Positions 53,364 through 62,707 of a DNA stretch of 62,762 nucleotides are shown here, one piece after another. The stretch is from Bacteroidota bacterium (lineage in GTDB: Bacteria; Bacteroidota; Bacteroidia; Chitinophagales; Chitinophagaceae): positions 1 through 62,762 of the forward strand of contig JAUZOA010000022.1 of assembly GCA_030706685.1 (NCBI GenBank), given 5' to 3'. A program made the position numbers and the translations under genes. Every line of letters starts with the position of its first letter. Within the stretch, counting starts at the first letter, position 1. Under the pieces are notes generated by a model that was given only the letters and a program-made list of their open reading frames with translations, ran no database searches and was not told the DNA's origin.

Positions 53364-53565
53364 GATGTTGGGCTATACCGCAGCACCTTCATTAGAAATA
53401 GCACTTCAGTTTAACAGACCTGCGACGAATGCAATGAAGAGTGCTCACCAGGAAAGGAGTCACAAAAGCCTGACTACAATCACTGCCCCCACTATCCCCT
53501 GTCATTTTATTAAGGCTGTTTCCCTATTTAGTTTTATGATACACTTTCATTAAAAACTATTTATT

Positions 53566-53820
53566 ATGAAAGAAGAAAGAGATGAACAGCTCTGGCAACA
53601 GGCTAAGGCGAGAGCCGGATTTAAAACCCATCTTAGCTTATACCTTGTCATAATGGCTATTTTATGGGCAATATGGGCATTTATAGGGGGTACCGATACA
53701 CATCCCTGGCCAATTTACCCCACTGTTGGCTGGGGTATAGGGATAGTTGCTAACTATTTAAGTGTCTACAAATTCGTCAATACTGCAGAGAGAGAATATA
53801 GAAAGTTAAAAGGGCAATGA
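53566..53820 (+). CDS. 2TM-domain protein
   Basis: The 84-residue product fits the 2TM family: an N-terminal acidic helix (EERDEQLWQQAKARAGFKTHL), the first membrane segment LSLYLVIMAILWAIWAFIGG, a short PWPIYPTVGWGIGI loop running into the second segment, then YLSVYKFVNTAEREYRK. Such domains sit next to histidine kinases or stand alone as here; function is unknown. The following 270 nt (53821-54092) up to the convergent epimerase gene hold no clear gene, only AT-rich sequence with a small CCCCGGTCATCTTCCGGG hairpin at 53902. Confidence 0.8.
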   Translation: MKEERDEQLWQQAKARAGFKTHLSLYLVIMAILWAIWAFIGGTDTHPWPIYPTVGWGIGIVANYLSVYKFVNTAEREYRKLKGQ

Positions 53821-54109
53821 GATAAAGGGCAGGCAGGATTTGCACGATGATAATTATCCGTATTTGTTTAGAATGCAACTATCTTATTTCCCCAATTAAT
53901 ATCCCCGGTCATCTTCCGGGTTTAGGAGCACAGGAGTACAAAAAATAATTTCGTTGTGTAAAGAACTGAGTTTTAGACAAAAGATTGTAAATTAATAAGC
54001 CGGGGTACAAGGCTCCATGGAAGGCCCGTAAAGAATACTTGCCGGGAAGAAATTCAGGCTTGAATAATCATAATTCGCCAATACATCCGCACTAAACTCC
54101 ACTGCTGGA

Positions 54110-55093
54110 TCATTTAACAAGCAGGTTTTCATGCTGAACAAACCAATCATAGAATTTTTTCAGCCCTTCACCGATCTGCGTTTTCGGATCGTATCCAAGT
54201 AGCCGTTTTGCTTTTTCAATATCAGCATATGTTTTGGGCACATCCCCGGGTTGGTCGGGTTGCCGGTCAATGATGGCTTTTTTACCTGTTACTTTTTCAA
54301 TCCCTTCGATCAGCTCTTTTAAAGAGATGGTATAATGATTCCCGAGGTTGATGATCTCGTAGTCTGTTTTTTCGTAATGTATAGCTCCGACAATACCTTG
54401 CACCGTGTCATCCACATAGGTATAATCGCGGCTGGTGCTTCCATCGCCATACATGGCAATGGGCTTTCCGGCTATGATATTTTTTGTGAATTTATGAATG
54501 GCAAGATCAGGTCTTTGCCCCGGGCCATATACGGTAAAAAAACGAAGGGCGATAAACCGGATACCAAACAGTTTGTGATACACATGTCCCAGCATTTCTC
54601 CGGAAAGCTTTGTCATGGCATAGGGACTAATCGGCATCAGTTTCTCTTCTTCCTTCCAGGGATAGTGGTCATTGATGCCGTATACGCTGCTGCTGGAGGC
54701 AAAAACAAATTGTTTGATGCCTTTTAGCTTCGCGAAATCAAGCATATTCTGCAGGCCGATCACATTCGACTCCTGGTAAGAAAGAGGATTTTCAATACTC
54801 GGCCTCACCCCGGCCTTGGCAGCCAGGTGCACGATCACATCCACTTTGTCGGGGATAAGCCCGGCTAACTCACTCCCGGAAGTTCTGCCAAGATCTGTTT
54901 TGAGCAGCCGGAATGAAGGATTATCCTTAAAATCCCGGATATTGAACTCCTTGATTTCGGAAGAATAGAAGGGGTCAAAATTGTCGACACAGGTGACGGT
55001 TAAACCCGGTTCATTTTTTAGCAGATTCCTGACTAAGTTGCTTCCGATAAAGCCGGCGCCGCCGGTAATGAGGTAATGCTTCCCAGGAGACAT
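54110..55093 (-). CDS. NAD-dependent sugar-nucleotide epimerase
   Basis: This is an extended short-chain dehydrogenase acting on a UDP-sugar, most like UDP-glucuronate 4-epimerases. ATG 55093 (MSPGKHYLITGGAGFIGSNL) gives 327 residues; a GTG 24 nt upstream is less likely. It has GGAGFIGS for NAD, ASSSSVYG with the catalytic Ser, YAMTKLSGE (Tyr and Lys of YxxxK), FFTVYGPGQRPD and SRDYTYVDDTVQGI. The product would supply a sugar nucleotide such as UDP-galacturonate for the polysaccharide genes that begin on the other strand. Confidence 0.9.
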   Translation of the reverse strand: MSPGKHYLITGGAGFIGSNLVRNLLKNEPGLTVTCVDNFDPFYSSEIKEFNIRDFKDNPSFRLLKTDLGRTSGSELAGLIPDKVDVIVHLAAKAGVRPSIENPLSYQESNVIGLQNMLDFAKLKGIKQFVFASSSSVYGINDHYPWKEEEKLMPISPYAMTKLSGEMLGHVYHKLFGIRFIALRFFTVYGPGQRPDLAIHKFTKNIIAGKPIAMYGDGSTSRDYTYVDDTVQGIVGAIHYEKTDYEIINLGNHYTISLKELIEGIEKVTGKKAIIDRQPDQPGDVPKTYADIEKAKRLLGYDPKTQIGEGLKKFYDWFVQHENLLVK

Positions 55094-55117
55094 AATTGCC
55101 ACAAAATAAATAAACAC

Positions 55118-55426
55118 CCCGGATCGGCCAAATACTTGCGGTGATTTCGGTGCTGAGAGACAGAATCTTAGAGCTCAGGCAACTTATAAGTTTTAGTCAG
55201 CGATTCTTACTCAAATTTCCCCTGTATTGAAGTTCCGCTTCTCCATACAAATAGTTTCCGTCGACCATATATTCCAGGGAAAATTCCCGTGGGCGGGAAC
55301 CCGGATAAAAGAACCCGTTGCGAACTTTTCGAAAATGAAATATGGGGAGGGGCAAGCCTCTTCCCGATACGAATGGCAGCAAATTGCTGCCATTGCTACA
55401 AAGGCAGGCAAAAACACAATATCCAC
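55118..55426. promoter_or_regulatory. Divergent control region of the polysaccharide cluster
   Basis: This 309-nt gap between the epimerase (minus) and the first glycosyltransferase (plus) contains several dyads: GGGAAAATTCCC (55277-55288), CCCGTGGGCGGG (55286-55297), and the perfect GGCAGCAAATTGCTGCC (55375-55391). The last one lies 36 nt before the ATG at 55427 and could be an operator or a leader hairpin. No clear TAnnTTTG was found. Confidence 0.45.
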
Positions 55427-56566
55427 ATGAGAAAGCTAAAAATCGGTATTTTAGGCACAAGAGGTATTCCCAATCATTATGGAGGTTTTGAACAATTTGC
55501 CCAATATCTCTCCCTGGGACTGGTGGAAAGAGGCCACGACGTCTATGTGTATAATTCAGACCAGCACCCGTATAAAGAAAAAGAGTGGAACGGGGTACAA
55601 ATTATCCATTGCCGCGACCTGGAAAATAAATGGGGCACTTTCGGGCAGTTTTTTTACGACCTGAATTGTAATAATGACGCCCGTAAAAGGGATTTTGATA
55701 TCCTCCTCCATCTCGGCTATACCAGCGATTCAATCTGGAACTGGAAATGGCCCAGGGAAACCATTAATATTGTGAATATGGATGGCATGGAGTGGAAGCG
55801 GAGCAAATACAACAAACCGACACAGCTTTTTTTGAAATGGGCGGAATCGCTGGCGGCTAATAACGCACAGGTGCTTATAGCCGATTCACCCAAAATGCAG
55901 GAATATCTTTGGAGCACCTATCAGAAAAAAGCTGTCTATATTCCCTACGGCGCTGAAGTTTTTACAGATGTTGATTTTTCCGTGCCTCAAAAATACAACC
56001 TCCGGCCTTATGGGTATTTTTTACTGGTAGCCCGGATGGAGCCGGAGAATAATATTGAAATGATCATCCAGGGATACCTGGCTTCTGAAATGCCCCATCC
56101 TTTACTTATTATCGGAAATATTACCAATAAATTCGGAAAATACCTCAGCGAAGCTTATAATCATCCCAATATCCGCTTCAATGGCCCTGTTTATGACCAG
56201 CCTGAATTGAATAATTTGCGGTACTACTCGGTAAAATACTTTCATGGGCATACTGTCGGCGGAACCAATCCTTCCCTGCTGGAAGCCATGGCCTGTAACT
56301 GCAATATTGCCGCGCATGGCAATGCATTCAATAAAGCCGTCTTACTGAAAGAAGCTGATTATTTTTCCAATGCACAGGAGATCGCAGCTATTATTAATCA
56401 TCCCGTGGATCCTTTTATTATTGATCACCGAAAAAGTTTGAATATCGAGAGGATCCGTACAGTGTATAATATGCAAAAAAACATCCATGATTATGAACAC
56501 CTGATGTTGAATGCCTGTGCTGAAAAAACAAGCATTATCAGGTCGCCGGTTGCGGAGTCAGTATAA
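55427..56566 (+). CDS. Glycosyltransferase, DUF1972/GT4 type
   Basis: ATG 55427 (MRKLKIGILGTRGIPNHYGGFE) gives 379 residues; an upstream frame extension is not protein-like. The opening IGILGTRGIPNHYGGFEQFAQYL is the signature of the DUF1972 N-terminal domain found in rhamnosyltransferase-like enzymes. The C-terminal half is a GT4-type donor-binding domain: FLLVARMEPENNIEMIIQGY and GHTVGGTNPSLLEAMACNC. It transfers a sugar, identity unknown, onto a growing surface glycan in the cytoplasm. It is the first gene of the plus-strand cluster. Confidence 0.9.
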   Translation: MRKLKIGILGTRGIPNHYGGFEQFAQYLSLGLVERGHDVYVYNSDQHPYKEKEWNGVQIIHCRDLENKWGTFGQFFYDLNCNNDARKRDFDILLHLGYTSDSIWNWKWPRETINIVNMDGMEWKRSKYNKPTQLFLKWAESLAANNAQVLIADSPKMQEYLWSTYQKKAVYIPYGAEVFTDVDFSVPQKYNLRPYGYFLLVARMEPENNIEMIIQGYLASEMPHPLLIIGNITNKFGKYLSEAYNHPNIRFNGPVYDQPELNNLRYYSVKYFHGHTVGGTNPSLLEAMACNCNIAAHGNAFNKAVLLKEADYFSNAQEIAAIINHPVDPFIIDHRKSLNIERIRTVYNMQKNIHDYEHLMLNACAEKTSIIRSPVAESV

Positions 56567-56701
56567 TGCCTGCCGCTTCGCCTTACAACCTGCTTTCTCT
56601 TTAAACAATGTTTCATAATTGCCCTACCTTTAAAGCGAAAAGCTTTATTCTTTCTTTTTGCGGCCTCAAAAGAGATATTTTTAATTACCCCGGCATTTTT
56701 T

Positions 56702-57832
56702 ATGAGAATAGGAATTGATGCCAAATGGCTGTTTACAGGGACTATTAGCGGGAGATTCTTTATCGAAAATGTTTTACCTGAGTTGTTTTCTCTGCACCCG
56801 GAAATTGAATGGCATATTTTCCTGGATAAAAAAGAAAAAAACCTGGGTTGGCCTTTCACCAGGGAAAATGTGAATATTCATTACGTCTGGGCTGATTTTA
56901 ATATGCTGTCGAATCTTTTTGTCTTACCCGGATGGGCAATACGCCTGCATGTAGATGCTGTTTTATTCCAAACATTTTCTCCAAAAAGCAAACATTTCAA
57001 ATCGGTTGTTTTTATTCATGATATATTATTTACCAGTTACCCTGAATATTTTACCTGGAAAGAAAGACTTTATTTCAAGGCATTGAAGCGGACAGCGCCG
57101 GCCGCCGACAGGATCATTACCACAACTCAGTATGTAAAAGATGAATTGGTAAGGCTTCATTATGCTAAAAAAGATCAACCGGTAGATCTCGCCCCTTCCG
57201 GAGTAACCGATATTTTTAAACCCCTCCGCTTTCATAAGCAGGAGATACTGGAAAAAGTAAAAGAGAAATACAACCTGCCCGGCTCTTACCTGCTTTTTGT
57301 AGGCCGTTTAAATGCCAGGAAGAATATAGAAAATCTCATAGACTCATTACGTTTCGTAAATGATAAAAATATTTCTTTGCTAATTGTCGGGAAGAAAGAC
57401 TGGAAAAGCCCGCAGATAGAACATTTGATGAATGACAAGGAGATAAAATCAAGGATATTTTTTGCTGATGCTGTAAGCAATGATGAATTGAGTGTGATTT
57501 ATGCCATGGCAACCATCTTTTGCTTTCCTTCTTTTGCCGAGGGCTTTGGTCTGCCTCCATTAGAAGCAATGGCATCAGGAGTGCCTGCAGTTGTCGCTAA
57601 CACTACTGCGATGCCCGAAGTATGCGGCAAGGCTGCCTTGTATGCGGACCCGCGCGATCCTGGGGCTATTGCCCAAAAAATAAATGAACTTTTAGAGAAC
57701 AAATCACTTTATGATCAAAAGATACAGGAAGGCCTGGAATGGTCAAAGAACTATACCTGGAGAAGAACAGCGGAAGGGATTATGAACAGTATTTTCGCCG
57801 CAACAGGTACTAAAAATCAAACTCAGTTATGA
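56702..57832 (+). CDS. GT4 family glycosyltransferase
   Basis: The 376-residue protein has an N-terminal acceptor-side domain beginning MRIGIDAKWLFTGTISGRFF and a GT4 C-terminal domain: LLFVGRLNARKNIENLIDSL, SNDELSVIYAMATIFCFPSFAEGFGLPPLEAMASGVPAVVA with the E-x7-E motif (EGFGLPPLE). This is typical of mannosyl- or related transferases of O-antigen or capsule loci; donor and linkage cannot be read. The stop overlaps the ATG of the next gene (ATGA), a sign of coupled translation. Confidence 0.92.
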   Translation: MRIGIDAKWLFTGTISGRFFIENVLPELFSLHPEIEWHIFLDKKEKNLGWPFTRENVNIHYVWADFNMLSNLFVLPGWAIRLHVDAVLFQTFSPKSKHFKSVVFIHDILFTSYPEYFTWKERLYFKALKRTAPAADRIITTTQYVKDELVRLHYAKKDQPVDLAPSGVTDIFKPLRFHKQEILEKVKEKYNLPGSYLLFVGRLNARKNIENLIDSLRFVNDKNISLLIVGKKDWKSPQIEHLMNDKEIKSRIFFADAVSNDELSVIYAMATIFCFPSFAEGFGLPPLEAMASGVPAVVANTTAMPEVCGKAALYADPRDPGAIAQKINELLENKSLYDQKIQEGLEWSKNYTWRRTAEGIMNSIFAATGTKNQTQL

Positions 57833-58746
57833 AGCCAGGCTGCCCACTTTGCGGCTCGGAAAAGTATACAATTATCTATGAGCATCTGCAGTTTCCGGGT
57901 GCATCGCTGGTAAAATGCAGCCATTGTTCGCATATTTATACGTTAACTTCTTACCAGCCCGCCAATGATAAATTATATAATGATGGGGTATACAAAGTTG
58001 TTGAGAATCGTGATAGCCTCTTCGACAAAATCTTAAACCGGGAATACAAAAGGGTTATCAGGAAGATCAGTTCTTTTAAACCGCTGAAAGGTTCATTACT
58101 GGATTTTGGTTGCGGGAAAGGCAAATTCGGAAGCCTGGCCAACAAAAATGGGTGGAAGGTAAAAGGTGTAGAAACCGCCCCGGAGAGAGCGGAGTACGCA
58201 AAAAAAATCTATGGCCTGGAAGTGGATACAAACTTTTTTACAGCAGGCAAAATATTCGACATTGATTTTGATGTGCTCACCCTCTTTCATGTTGCAGAAC
58301 ATCTATCACAGCCCGGGAATTTATTAAAAGAACTTATTGGGCAAAATGTGAAGAAAGATGGATTAGTTGTCATAGAGGTTCCAAACATTAATAGTTTACA
58401 GGCAAAAATAGCAGGCAGCAAATGGATGCATTTAGATGTGCCGAGGCATATTAGCCATTTTACTCCATCCCGCCTGGATCAGTTTGCAGGGGATCTGGGC
58501 CTGGTATGTCAAAGAACTGTCTTCTTTTCGTTTCATCTTGGGGTGCTGGGGATGACAGATAGTCTTTTGAAGCTATTCGGCTACCGGCGAAATATCATTT
58601 ATGAATTAAAGAACAAAAGAAGCCTGGTGTTGAAACTAGCCATCGTTCTATTACTACCACTGGCATTTCCCCTGGAGTTTTTTTCAGCTATGCTGAAGCG
58701 CGGGGGTATCGTCCGGAAATATTTTATAAAACGAAAACAGGAATAA
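57829..58746 (+). CDS. Class I SAM-dependent methyltransferase with N-terminal zinc ribbon
   Basis: The 305-residue protein starts with four cysteines in two pairs (CPLCG, CSHCS), a probable zinc ribbon. The Rossmann-fold methyltransferase domain has SAM motif I LLDFGCGKGKFG and the acid end of strand 2 (VKGVETAPE). Then come LTLFHVAEHL and the C-terminal helices with HLDVPRHISHFTPSRL. This methyltransferase_23 type with a zinc ribbon is common in polysaccharide clusters, where it methylates a sugar or sugar nucleotide. A hydrophobic segment near the end (KLAIVLLLPLAFPLEFF) suggests membrane contact. It overlaps the previous gene by 4 nt. Confidence 0.9.
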   Translation: MKPGCPLCGSEKYTIIYEHLQFPGASLVKCSHCSHIYTLTSYQPANDKLYNDGVYKVVENRDSLFDKILNREYKRVIRKISSFKPLKGSLLDFGCGKGKFGSLANKNGWKVKGVETAPERAEYAKKIYGLEVDTNFFTAGKIFDIDFDVLTLFHVAEHLSQPGNLLKELIGQNVKKDGLVVIEVPNINSLQAKIAGSKWMHLDVPRHISHFTPSRLDQFAGDLGLVCQRTVFFSFHLGVLGMTDSLLKLFGYRRNIIYELKNKRSLVLKLAIVLLLPLAFPLEFFSAMLKRGGIVRKYFIKRKQE

Positions 58747-58857
58747 AGTATCCGGAACCGGTCGGTTGGATACAAAATGTCTTGCCGATGACATCAGTTA
58801 GATCCGGCACCTGATAAATACCTTATCTTTCAAAAAACATCCCTTGTTTGTTTCAGC

Positions 58858-58865
58858 TATCTTTG
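58858..58865 (+). promoter_or_regulatory. Candidate -7 box of the flippase gene
   Basis: TATCTTTG, a full TAnnTTTG match, lies 13 nt before ATG 58879. An internal promoter may thus drive the second half of the cluster. No -33 TTTG was found at 19-21 nt. Confidence 0.4.
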
Positions 58866-58878
58866 AAACACTTTCACT

Positions 58879-60315
58879 ATGTCCCGAAAACTATTCAAAG
58901 ATGTTTCCGCCAGTACTTTCCAGGTGATTATTACCCAGGTACTGGGGATGATTGTATTTCTGCTCACTTCATTCTATTTGCCTAAAGAAAGCTATGGCGA
59001 GCTAAACTGGTCCTTTGCCATCTTTACTTTTACCAATACCCTGCTGAGCCTCCGGCTGGAGCAAATTGTAGTGAAAAGATCAGCTACCGAAAAGGATAGT
59101 TCAAAGATCATGACCCTTTTCTTATTGCATGTCTTGTCTGCAGGCACAGGATTTTATTTATTATTATTCCTGCTTAAATTGATTTTCCCTTCTTTCTTCA
59201 CTACACATAGTTTGCTTTTGATAGTGGGTATCAGCCAGCTATTGAGTTTCATCTCTTCTCCTTTTAAACTGATCGCTAATGGTAAAGAACGGTTCGACTA
59301 CCTGGCCATCATGTCGTCAACAGGCAACCTGGTCCGCGTTATTCTACTGGTTTTTATACTACTATTTTTTCATATTGATATACAAGGCGTGCTGATCATC
59401 TTTATCATCAGTTCATTTATTGAATTAGCGGTTTGTTTCTTCATCGTGACTTACGTGATGAAAATACCCTTATCCCCCGATATCCATTTTGACGACTACA
59501 GAACTTTGCTGAAGCAATCTTTACCGCAAATCGGGGCGGCCATACTAATGGCGGGCATTGGGCGAATGGACTGGATATTCCTGGGTCTTTTTTCTACATC
59601 CTCCACTACAGCCGAATATTCTTTTGCCTATCGCGTCTATGAATTATCTCCCTTTCCTTTACTGATTATCGCGCCGGTGATTCTAACCCGTTTCTCAAAA
59701 TATTTTGCAGCCAATACCGAACGATCCCTTCTTAAAAAAACAGAACTAAGCCTGCTTATACGGGCTGAAATGATAGCGGCCACATTGATACCGCTTGTTT
59801 TGAATATTATCTGGACGCCGGCCATTGATTCACTAACGGGGAATAAATACGGTAAAGTAAATCAATATACATTTCTTATTCTTTCCTTGTGTATCCCTTT
59901 CCAGTATATCACCAATATTATTTGGTCGGCTCATTTTGCACAGGATCGTTTAAAGCTCATTTTCAAAATAACCACTTTCACATTTTGCATCATACTGGCC
60001 GGTGACTTGTTATTTATCCCGCTATGGGGTGCTAAAGGCGCTGCCCTGGTCTTTCTCACAGCAATAATTGCAGAGTACATAAACTATATGAGATCATCAG
60101 AGCTGTCAAAAATTAAGGAGACATGGCAATCCCTGTTTACCTGCCTGGCAATAGCTGTGGCCAGCGGTTTTTGCGGAGTTTATTTTTTTGATACAGCCTG
60201 GCTGCGCCTCCTGGTAGTTTTACCGTTGTTTTTTTTATTATTACTGGCAACCCGGCAGTTACGAATACACGATATAACATTTGTACTTCAATTAGTTAGA
60301 AAGAAAAAGGATTAG
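58879..60315 (+). CDS. Polysaccharide flippase (Wzx-like)
   Basis: This is a multi-pass membrane protein of 478 residues with about a dozen hydrophobic segments, for example VIITQVLGMIVFLLTSFYLP and LPQIGAAILMAGIGRMDWIFLGLF. The start FKDVSASTFQVIITQVLG and YGELNWSFAIF fit the MATE-like/polysaccharide exporter superfamily. It would move lipid-linked oligosaccharide units across the inner membrane. It precedes the polymerase/ligase gene by 23 nt, as expected for a Wzx/Wzy pathway. Confidence 0.9.
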   Translation: MSRKLFKDVSASTFQVIITQVLGMIVFLLTSFYLPKESYGELNWSFAIFTFTNTLLSLRLEQIVVKRSATEKDSSKIMTLFLLHVLSAGTGFYLLLFLLKLIFPSFFTTHSLLLIVGISQLLSFISSPFKLIANGKERFDYLAIMSSTGNLVRVILLVFILLFFHIDIQGVLIIFIISSFIELAVCFFIVTYVMKIPLSPDIHFDDYRTLLKQSLPQIGAAILMAGIGRMDWIFLGLFSTSSTTAEYSFAYRVYELSPFPLLIIAPVILTRFSKYFAANTERSLLKKTELSLLIRAEMIAATLIPLVLNIIWTPAIDSLTGNKYGKVNQYTFLILSLCIPFQYITNIIWSAHFAQDRLKLIFKITTFTFCIILAGDLLFIPLWGAKGAALVFLTAIIAEYINYMRSSELSKIKETWQSLFTCLAIAVASGFCGVYFFDTAWLRLLVVLPLFFLLLLATRQLRIHDITFVLQLVRKKKD

Positions 60316-60338
60316 TATATCTTTGATGGCCGCACAGT

Positions 60339-61943
60339 ATGAGATCATTATACCAAGCTTCTCTTGATTACTTCCGCAAAGTAAACTGGACCTTATTATT
60401 ATTTCTGCTGCTTGTCCTCAATGTAAAAATGCTGATAAAAATTCCGGCGATCATTCTTTTATTGGTGCTTAACCGGGAAATGTTCAGGGCAAAAAGTATT
60501 TACAGGCAGAAGTTCATTTGGTTTTACTTCAGTATGGCCGGCATTGCCGTGATTGATTTATTACTCAATATAACTTCCCTTTCTCCCAATCATCTTTTAG
60601 CTGTATCTGCCGGGATTGGTTTCTGGCTGCTTTGCGCTGCGGCCGCATTTCTCAATTACTGGTTTGTCCTCAAAACTGATACGGACAAACTTCAAACCAC
60701 TGTTACTCTCTTTTTTATCCTGAATGCAGCGGTGATCATTTGCCAACTGGTATTCATTATGTGGGACGCAGGATCTGTCAACCCCTATACTTACCAGGGC
60801 ATGCACCAGAAATATTTTACCAGTACAGGCGACCGGATGACAGGCATTACTTTTGACGTATCCACTACTAATGCCATTTTAAACGCATTCGGTGTTGTCT
60901 ATTTTCTTTATTCAGGCAAAATTCGCTTCACCCTGCTTTGCATGGCTATGCTGTTGCTCACTACAAGCAATTTCATTGACATACTGCTCGTGGTTGTTTT
61001 ATTGTTAGTTTTCATTTTCCGGAGTACCAAAAATCAAAAAAGTATCATCTTGTCCTGCTTTTGTCTATTGGCGGTCTTTATGGCGAAGGTATCGCCGCAA
61101 AACAATCATATTATAGAAGAGACCTTTACAAAAATAGCAGGCATTAAGGAAAATAAAACTATCGTGAACAGGGACAATACCCCGCTCACCGAAAAACCAG
61201 ACAGCGTTTTGACTACCGACGAAAGAAAACAAAAAATCGCAAGACTTTTTCTTGACAGTATTGCTAAAGAGCAATTCAAACTAAATAAAAACCATTTTGT
61301 CCCAAAGCCGGAAATCCCGGAGCCAAGTATTCATACAGAACCCTTTCAGCGAAAAAGAGATACTACAGCGCTTCAAAAAAAGTTGCTGTTGTTTGCTCTT
61401 CAAAATATCCCATCGTTTGATACCAGTGTGAAGTACATTGATGCAAGGCGACAACCGGGAAAACTGGTTGCCTTTCAGCAAACTTTCCATTACCTGGAAG
61501 AACATCCTTCAACAATACTGACGGGCTGCGGCATAGGTAATTTTGCTTCGAAATTAGCTTTTCGTACCACGGGGCTGCAAATAACAGGCGGCTATCCTGG
61601 GAAATTTGTTTACATCAACCACGATTTCCTGGACAATCATCTCAACCTTTATCTTGCTTATTTTACCAAGGATAAAAGATTACATTCCATTATTCACAGC
61701 CCCAATTCCGTATATGATCAGTTAATAGCTGAGTATGGTTTGGCAGGATTGATCGCCTTTTTCCTGCTTTATGTGTTGTTCTTCTTTCAAAAGTCGGGAA
61801 AACGGAGTTATGGGGTCCCCCTGCTGATTATCCTGCTCGGCGCATTTGGGGTTGAGTATTGGTATGAACAGCTATCTATCGTAATTTTATTTGAGCTGCT
61901 GATGCTCATGCATATTAAAAATAGTTCCCAGCAAAATGAATGA
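60339..61943 (+). CDS. O-antigen ligase/polymerase-like membrane protein
   Basis: The 534-residue membrane protein has about ten hydrophobic segments. Between residues about 250 and 455 it has a long hydrophilic region, probably periplasmic. Near its end is HSPNSVYDQLIAEYGLAGLIAFFLLYVLF, the pattern of the WaaL/Wzy family catalytic loop (H-x-x-N with a following membrane helix), and TGCGIGNFASKLAFR. It is probably the Wzy polymerase or an O-antigen ligase that joins repeat units. The downstream GT2 overlaps by 8 nt, so they are translated together. Confidence 0.82.
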   Translation: MRSLYQASLDYFRKVNWTLLLFLLLVLNVKMLIKIPAIILLLVLNREMFRAKSIYRQKFIWFYFSMAGIAVIDLLLNITSLSPNHLLAVSAGIGFWLLCAAAAFLNYWFVLKTDTDKLQTTVTLFFILNAAVIICQLVFIMWDAGSVNPYTYQGMHQKYFTSTGDRMTGITFDVSTTNAILNAFGVVYFLYSGKIRFTLLCMAMLLLTTSNFIDILLVVVLLLVFIFRSTKNQKSIILSCFCLLAVFMAKVSPQNNHIIEETFTKIAGIKENKTIVNRDNTPLTEKPDSVLTTDERKQKIARLFLDSIAKEQFKLNKNHFVPKPEIPEPSIHTEPFQRKRDTTALQKKLLLFALQNIPSFDTSVKYIDARRQPGKLVAFQQTFHYLEEHPSTILTGCGIGNFASKLAFRTTGLQITGGYPGKFVYINHDFLDNHLNLYLAYFTKDKRLHSIIHSPNSVYDQLIAEYGLAGLIAFFLLYVLFFFQKSGKRSYGVPLLIILLGAFGVEYWYEQLSIVILFELLMLMHIKNSSQQNE

Positions 61944-62691
61944 AGTAAAAGTAACAGTACTGATGCCGGCCTATAATGCAGCAAAATATATTGCTGAAGC
62001 CATTGCGTCTGTGCTGGAGCAAACCTTCACAGATTTTGAATTAGTCATCATCAATGACGGATCAACAGACGAAACGGTATCCGTCATACGCCGGTTTTCC
62101 GATTCCCGCATACGGTTAATAGAGCAGGGAAGGCAGGGAATATCCGTTGCTCTCAATACCGGGTTACGCGAAGCAAGGGGTAATTATATCGCACGGTTTG
62201 ACGCCGATGATATTTGTTTCCCGGAAAGATTGCAAAAACAGGTCAGTTTTCTTGATAATCATCCCGGCTATGTCCTAACCGGCTGTGATGCCGAATATAT
62301 TGCTGAAAATGGCGAACATCTTTTTATTCATCGTTCCGCAGGTCATAGGCATGAAGAAATCATGCAGCAGATGTATGTTTATTGTCCTTTTATCCATTCC
62401 GGTGTTATGTACCGTAAAGAAGCAGCGCTGGCAGCCGGGGGCTACTCTTCCGATGTACAAAATATTGAAGATCATCTTCTGTGGATAGGCATGGCGAAAT
62501 ATGGGCGCTATTGTAACCTGCCGGAACAACTGATCAAAGTACGGTTCAACCCTGATTCGGCCACCATAGATGAAAAGTGGAGGGGCCGTCATTATAAGCG
62601 TCTAAGGAAGAATATTATTTTACTGGGATCTGCTACAAAGGAAGAGGCTGATGAGTTAAGAGCCATCATTGAAAAACAGGATATACAATAA
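61936..62691 (+). CDS. GT2 family glycosyltransferase
   Basis: The 251-residue enzyme is a GT-A fold transferase: VLMPAYNAAKYIAEAIASVL, VIINDGSTDETVSVI, the DxD-type metal site in ARFDADDICFPERL and GVMYRKEAALAAGGYSSDVQNIEDHLLW, where ED may act as base. It is a standard glycosyltransferase of O-antigen or capsule assembly. Donor and acceptor are unknown. It overlaps the polymerase gene by 8 nt. Confidence 0.93.
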   Translation: MNEVKVTVLMPAYNAAKYIAEAIASVLEQTFTDFELVIINDGSTDETVSVIRRFSDSRIRLIEQGRQGISVALNTGLREARGNYIARFDADDICFPERLQKQVSFLDNHPGYVLTGCDAEYIAENGEHLFIHRSAGHRHEEIMQQMYVYCPFIHSGVMYRKEAALAAGGYSSDVQNIEDHLLWIGMAKYGRYCNLPEQLIKVRFNPDSATIDEKWRGRHYKRLRKNIILLGSATKEEADELRAIIEKQDIQ

Positions 62692-62707
62692 ACGGCATCG
62701 AAAGCAG

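Noticed and set aside
53362-53553. 63-codon frame between the OsmC and 2TM genes
   Set aside because: It starts in the tail of a weak terminator, has no start context, and its product has no family features.
55289-55426. Upstream extension of the DUF1972 glycosyltransferase
   Set aside because: The extension has a repeat-like, Cys-rich sequence, while the ATG at 55427 starts the conserved domain directly.
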